DNA from: an uncultured Bacteroidales bacterium
Lineage (GTDB): Bacteria; Bacteroidota; Bacteroidia; Bacteroidales; Bacteroidaceae
Length of the DNA: 64,000 nucleotides
Direction: 5' to 3'
NCBI GenBank assembly: GCA_902779845.1
Contig: CACZCZ010000006.1
Span: 1-64,000 of the forward strand
The notes beneath the pieces are model-generated. The model was given only the letters and a program-made list of their open reading frames with translations. It was not told the origin of the DNA and ran no database searches. Position numbers and translations under genes: made by a program. Positions 62,401 through 64,000 of this stretch are shown here, in pieces. How positions within the stretch are numbered: the first letter of the stretch is position 1; every line of letters begins with the position of its first letter.

Positions 62401-64000
62401 AGGTCAAGAGTGATTATCGATGGCTGTGAGGAAACCAGCATATCCAAGGTCTATGGTGGTGGTAATGCTGCCGTGGTCCCCTACACCGACGTTACCATCG
62501 AGGGCGCTTTTGAAATCGGTTATGTCTTCGGTGGCGGTAATGGTGGTGATATGATTTATAAGAATGGGACCTGGATAGATAATACTGGTGCTGATGTCCC
62601 CGGCTATACGCATGTCCTGCTGAAAGGCGGTACGATTGGTCAGGCTTTTGGAGGCAGTGACTCCAGAGGTTCTGTTGGCGGCTCTGAGATTCTACAAGAA
62701 ACTGGAGGCAGCTGCCCCTTGCGCCTTGTGAACCTGTATGGTGCCGGTAATGGTGAAGAGGCATCATCTGTAGGAGATATCACCGTGGATGTGTCTGGTT
62801 GCGGTGAGTATAGCGAGATCCAGAATGTCTTTGGTGGTTCTTATAAGGCAAATATTACTGGTAGTGTTACCTTGAATATCAAGAGTGGTATCTTTACCTC
62901 TGTCTATGGCGGTAACGACCGTATGGGTAGTATTGGCGGTAACATCACCATCAACATTGAAGAAACGGACAACTGCGATAAACCTATTATCATCCAGAAC
63001 CTCTATGGAGGTTGTTATCAAACGCCATATCCAGGTGCAAATGCAAGGACATATAAAGGAAGTGGCGATGTAAAGGATGATGCTAATTACAATCCGTTCA
63101 CAAGCGGTAAGTTAACTGTCAATGTCAAGTCTGCTACGCGTATCGACAAGATCTATGGCGGTAGTGAAGAAGGAGACGTTACTGGGGAGACGGAAATAAA
63201 CATCAATATGATAAAAGGCTCCATGAGCGGCCATTCCGGTGTCACCCTTCCCAGCTATTATGCTGAAACGGGAGCCTCGATTCCCGGAAATATCACTGTC
63301 GCCCCCGCCATGGGGTGGATTGAGGCACACGTGTATTTCCCAACACCTGCAGAAAGTGCTGCTGGAAGAGAGAGGTCATCTGTAGAAGGATATTATACAA
63401 AAGATGTCTTTACTGTAGCATCAGGAACTGCTGAAGCCGAGGTCACCTATTATGAGTTGAACGATGGTGATTATACCCCAGTATCTCCTACACCTTCTGT
63501 AGGTGCAGACGTATCCAGCTACTACACAAAATCAGAAGGTGAATACGTTCGTGTTTCGGGTAGTGCAAAGAAAGGATACACCTATTACAAACAGGTAGTA
63601 CAGGGTACGATTGCAGATAGAATTGGAACCATCGGTGATGTCTTCGGTGGTGGTAATCTTGGTAAGGTGACTGGCAACACCACTATCAATATCGGAACTG
63701 CCACATCGGTCACTATGAATACTGAAACTGATAATCCTGACACCGACGATATTGATGAAAGAGTTCACACCGTTCTGGGTGCTGATATCACGGGTGATGT
63801 CTTCTGTGGCGGTAATCAAGCAGATGTCACAGGTAATACCAATCTTAATATCGGTGTAACGTATAATGAGGCGAATTCAAGGTATGAAGCCGTAGCCGAG
63901 GGCACCGAGAAGGTCAAGATTGCCGGTGATGTTTTCGGCGGCGGTAAAGGTATTGCAGACTCCTTCAGATGTGACAAAGGCATGATTGGTGTCGTGGATA
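50437..64000 (+). CDS. Second giant YGGG-repeat adhesin, incomplete at the right edge (over 4,520 residues)
   Basis: The frame stays open from the ATG at 50437 to the window end. A signal peptide ends at about residue 43 (LMTLGASGAWA|QTDFSGVYYI). Residues about 44-1270 hold beta-rich and chitobiase-C/FN3-associated segments (TTIHYTLDGNDPTAGS at 240-255). A GLUG-like region follows near 1280-1450 (GSIDGGGHTF, VGGLVGLLDGEA, VGGIVGHNN). From about 2150 to the end come some 50 units of the type (V/I)NI.GG.(I/V)...VYGGG(N/A/L/K)xG, one per ~45 residues, expected to build a beta-solenoid. Two helical inserts (TEYNTAKGTSLDAAAFAALS, near 2585 and 3625) break the pattern. The C-terminus and any sorting domain lie outside the window. 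It is paralogous in part to the gene at 36367. Confidence 0.82.
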   Translation, partial: MKVYGKFTDMFKYVIKRTNVLRNIFFSLTLMTLGASGAWAQTDFSGVYYIANEANHADATINTHWYLVPGADPQQPHYADAYFSNEYCSKNGKGDYKTSYGDPEKPFLTTYQTNRDLNSIWMISSAGDGSYYIKHVKTGYYVIYEPPYKDAIQRKSMHLESTETPGDNAKFTITGSLSGPINISPKSITSGNRFFNPATGEGNRPYYYGPSGDYFHDGMIGLWSASNGNSQWYFEETAIPPTITYDEETGKATITSVTGTTIHYTLDGNDPTAGSTTYSEAVSMDAGNTIKAIAVDGENNTSLVVSMTLKNYTYHILNKAGDVAITHTLAQPVGKPFTNSYTDIPAAIRSPYLAGEEVKFYNRSAASDQYEIHATNSTDDNIWVTYTTTLLKDKFLHLRGARALNVTLKGDYISDSGTNGSGAFAHKSSPTDDEKASSSYLWYFSGNDPYAIEIKNAATNNYWGYDTPSGTSASLTLVSESAKKKFILMSGSIDPSSGTTYERMELMAATSDANYYRVKRTDDNFSIDNVTATGDGSLQVLAYPNSSSITYNLIDKAGKVLLEVTSKSESVDLPDGFKSPLVDEYQYWKSSAFNIEGDTYTLKESPEESDKIKTITDATDGVIYVTYRVNNRVLFDETDDDAVGSIAYRLQFINGESFQQENGKDGVMASPQKAVYPYSNGDAMLYVYGKEQWDTQLASGASTRNRWLWYVVSPNSDPYHVKIMSNSAQASSHNYFRTYVVNYGGSNHVVTGVTTKNEAVDSEHDNQLPTEYMVLTGQDGHCKLVTLNTIDDGTTTERRTVTSFEQYWKNNPTTQNLLGASSVTSTESVDDAGIVLTSAQQSLLPSNWHTYQAWANAAPWTSWSDGGGGSGKKYHNKHHWFQTINMATVAGSQGEFEFVETSLEPQVILLDKHGWEIMRKPLSQTDELRKYDSPMVKEYHWYPTATKAAGYHKYTVDVDNPGIQVYYSYEDGGKTKWAPLNETYTHTSTTLADSPYDHINSTEHSGWEEQPASVKTDFYVTYDVDETYERLYTGAARKENVKPAAFLVQLGDNYAKIDGTSLGIETTLPDPITENMQWYLRTNFDIDREMGYLYAGQTGAQDDALPKDDTEAAYFSAGQNGFDPYNVQIQSVENNFYYFTTPATDSQLTGGSWEGTSTDLTLENLSFDHQHPEGYDQTTLNITNATFIVVKDAGGRWLLMPRFDNTKVVNSLTAPRLAAANAAEHNPLTFTPSPKFIHYGDELSSLNGQYILAADFDFTKKSDGTSFNFQSLGSGSAPFTGSIDGGGHTFTWLSVPLLAYADGAIVKNLILDNVRISNAEDVPNVGAIAANATGKTRIYNCGVLASESTIAKGADGYDKITSCSSTVGGSGYVGGLVGLLDGEARVINCYSYADITSGTEVGGIVGHNNVATASNNLKTMVFACMFYGNIADACGNKAPIYNGTVISNVDNGVGNFNYFRSDAPWAQDQDNIDTPNSALMAEDRFLQRFEFFRLLLNSQRELAAWWVTGEMGRKDEMKKWVLETADRTIDKPMPYPVLKAQDQYPSIINYDAEHATTTTERNKGGKLGTLTVNIQMGNGKVFGAPAGAEIKTTPLTLNITDKDPDHFNFNYNKVQLPYYNDVGTKNYSKAGGTDNTSRVVTGWKIVSITGGNPGTFTAADEWGGYNFADRHCTDKDLYSVSGRIFNQGAYWDVPEGVTAITIEPYWAKAAYVADAYPDVVYNQGMTSSKDVPNVGNGQKYTNGGIYPIAGENQTVYTSIANASNALSATSNTVYDYAVVLVGNVHQYTGKDAVIGGDKKYTVTTIDLDHDNEPDYSFMMRDDGRGVIHPLRWDFLNIVGLGMAQKSTGAKGSYNLGILIPKGWFESTNTSLFRVTQFEYEHSSKAATDALIVQGGVMEQWVSNNQKGTSNKIPYIHVGGNVWFKEFHTGCHQDKSIATLHSPISVTGGDYDEFYLTGLYRGDVTSKGDNAECYINGGRFGIVCGAGMEGIGNNNGANNTGNISWLIQNADIREFYAGGLNAAKPVTGNLSTTITNSYVGIFCGGPKFGDMSAGKTVHTTATGCTFGTYFGAGYGGNSYSRLAPKNHNSITNFPHNDKDAGNHASWNAWLAAYYKQDYSSEYGGVSTQYTYQFLPMSDNNTNVARILVDYVKFSLATTRDVTSDLTGCIVTGNFYGGGSLGKVDGNVTSTLTDCTLNGDAFGAGFSGSLPEVEVDSIGFRVEPYYYDKFGTYRKGVKGVTTTYTWSHRDVVNNTASAIDKTNHILYTPEDLTTLGTVAGTATLNIEGTTTVAGNVYGGGESSDVTDKKGEKEAAVVVNVNSGTISHDVYGGGKGETTTVSGNITVNIGAKSGEAPSVTYTGNGTVNGDVYGGSALGNVNATKEAGYDYETDPNANIAATAGKATLVNIYGGTVNGNVFGGGRGALAVGTSGNPGYKPAIDARNFTNTAITMEGGTVNTAVYGGSNINGVLKGSSTVTIIGGTVGTAPTLEKPTITNVVFGGGFGEPTLVNGDVTVNIGTSGLESSGAILNGNIYGGGALGNVNTSKPASELVFDPSKKVNVNLYKGTIHGNVYGGGLGQQAKDAVLYENVTEYNTAKGTSLDAAAFAALSDAEKTKTEAESAVEAYVGGDVKVLLDGATLTYSVPNPKTGQVFGGNNLNGTPKGHILVHVKRTVPVEGQTYDVAAVYGGGNEADYNPTNDDYAEVVIEGCSVTSIQEVYGGGNAAAVPATEVWVLAAKKIENLFGGGNGVLGADHAAHVGFHRNDDLTKSDYANGSGKTFVNLVGGTIQNVFGGSNSNGDIREGANILMPKQSDYAGTAVLNSPESCTLNVEHIYGGGKNADMSGGTNIVLGCMPDEWIGEIYAGAQNADVTGDVSLTITSGKFYRVFGGNKDGGMLKGSIKVNIEETGECDVPIVIGELYGGGNLAGYSIYGYKNTGTIEAPVWVPRTKAEYNTWYASLSEEDKAKPENQPYDNPQLNVRAFTSIGKIFGGGFQALMIADPQVDIDVVKGSHAATARAEETIENVPIKKKNESTGEIEDATITLHFPAHEENKIGAIEHVFGGGNLAEVIGDATVNIGTETTAVFITEPKHLGTKGTDYTERGDGKFEATVEGAIITGSVYGGGNEANIDGNTQVNICAKWNEDNTKYQRVAPGTAGVSIAQDVFGAGKGIDTDATTALVSGNTTIVMMDGEVKQSVYGGGQLSQVGHDTNILIGGGTIGKNKEGDIYYGGATWGNVYGAGLGSESGVGFGLVKGNTNITIQNTMDGETLVSSPTIYHNIYGGGALASVGDFTFDGTTGLPNGLNPENTNTGKATLIISGGTIGIDGHENGMVFGSSRGLIDAPKTIYDKLAWVYDTDVEIGAEGAATGPTLHGSLYGGGENGHVLNDASVTMIIGTVGNPAEFYAYRGNVYGAGCGTDMYYSSTIPDGHTVHDGAGDKYNPLAGFVGHNASVTINGGNVANNVYGAGSMGKVGGSTSVIINTNGAIGVEGAPEGGNVYGAARGELDLTGKIPDGYQADDFSSVTSSSVTLTKGTVRGSLYGGGKAGVVHGPVTVNLNGGTVEHDAYGGGALAKANTQYHATEHPDYITTVNLGNSTQGSNIVGNLYGGGLGQLAADAVLYADETEYNAAKGTSLDAAAFAALSVAEKTKTPAKTNVEADVKGPITVTVTKGLATNVFGCNNVNGSPQSTVTVNINGTDAPDDVTRPLPIRNVYGGGNMAAYTYTDSSHPQNLQVNITGGTMDNVFGGGLSADVYGGINVNVSGGTIKNDVYGGGALANTNTGNTLEAAGNNTNYYFEVKHLKYVEDDAEKASSVVGYYEDAAGNTPTTDDKAHSGKTYYKQTILSAKAHRDVTSGTTYKTIVSLTGGVIGNAYGGGLGQLTAGGATTGEGAVQAMVYGDVDVTVNGAAFTAVVEPSAKNAPVTGRVFGCNNINGTPKGSVTVRVNSTRRIDGGNHTLGDFEIQGVYGGGNLSDYAPETYDKDTEFGQRSRVIIDGCEETSISKVYGGGNAAVVPYTDVTIEGAFEIGYVFGGGNGGDMIYKNGTWIDNTGADVPGYTHVLLKGGTIGQAFGGSDSRGSVGGSEILQETGGSCPLRLVNLYGAGNGEEASSVGDITVDVSGCGEYSEIQNVFGGSYKANITGSVTLNIKSGIFTSVYGGNDRMGSIGGNITINIEETDNCDKPIIIQNLYGGCYQTPYPGANARTYKGSGDVKDDANYNPFTSGKLTVNVKSATRIDKIYGGSEEGDVTGETEININMIKGSMSGHSGVTLPSYYAETGASIPGNITVAPAMGWIEAHVYFPTPAESAAGRERSSVEGYYTKDVFTVASGTAEAEVTYYELNDGDYTPVSPTPSVGADVSSYYTKSEGEYVRVSGSAKKGYTYYKQVVQGTIADRIGTIGDVFGGGNLGKVTGNTTINIGTATSVTMNTETDNPDTDDIDERVHTVLGADITGDVFCGGNQADVTGNTNLNIGVTYNEANSRYEAVAEGTEKVKIAGDVFGGGKGIADSFRCDKGMIGVVD

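Overview
The window reads as a chromosome segment of a Bacteroidales bacterium, most likely Prevotellaceae. Evidence: promoters of the Bacteroidetes type (-33 TTTG, -7 TAnnTTTG), weak or absent Shine-Dalgarno sites, DUF3078, DUF3575 and DUF5119 families, Mfa-like type V pilins, a CotH protein ending in a type IX sorting-like domain, and AT-rich slippage-type intergenic repeats. Species cannot be named from sequence alone.

Layout. (1) 1-6420, minus strand: an operon of a DUF1846 protein, a LolD/MacB-type ATPase, two FtsX/MacB permeases and an HlyD-type adaptor (ABC efflux). A strong minus-strand promoter at the left edge serves a gene outside the window. (2) 6443-7562: a BadF/N-acetylglucosamine-kinase-like gene and a possible small RNA. 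(3) 7704-15812, plus strand: DUF3078 outer-membrane protein, GTPase YsxC/EngB, insertase YidC, an S9 peptidase and an MFS transporter. EngB, YidC and the peptidase each carry in-frame GC-rich palindromic repeat elements. (4) 15874-21545: a 1,436-residue CotH/lamin-tail surface protein and a predicted outer-membrane beta-barrel. (5) 21599-36249: a small lipoprotein, then a type V pilus (Mfa/Fim-like) locus: an OmpA-like/DUF3575 anchor, a DUF5119 lipoprotein, three tandem Mfa1-like pilins, a lone GHKL ATP-binding protein and two further Mfa-like lipoproteins (tip or anchor candidates). (6) 36367-64000: two giant secreted proteins, one of 4,234 residues and one of more than 4,520 residues that runs off the window, both made of dozens of V(Y/F)GGG-type repeats expected to form an extended beta-solenoid. 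A REP-associated (Y1/HUH) transposase gene lies between them.

Together, regions 4-6 look like a cell-surface adhesion island of pili plus very long repeat adhesins. The most unusual features are: two hairpins between the pilin genes with the exact geometry of a tRNA acceptor/T-arm minihelix; a 26-bp inverted repeat that covers a start codon and signal-peptide core; palindromic repeats carried in frame by housekeeping genes; signal peptides that seem to be built from the local low-complexity repeat; and a long-range super-repeat of about 2 kb within the second giant gene.
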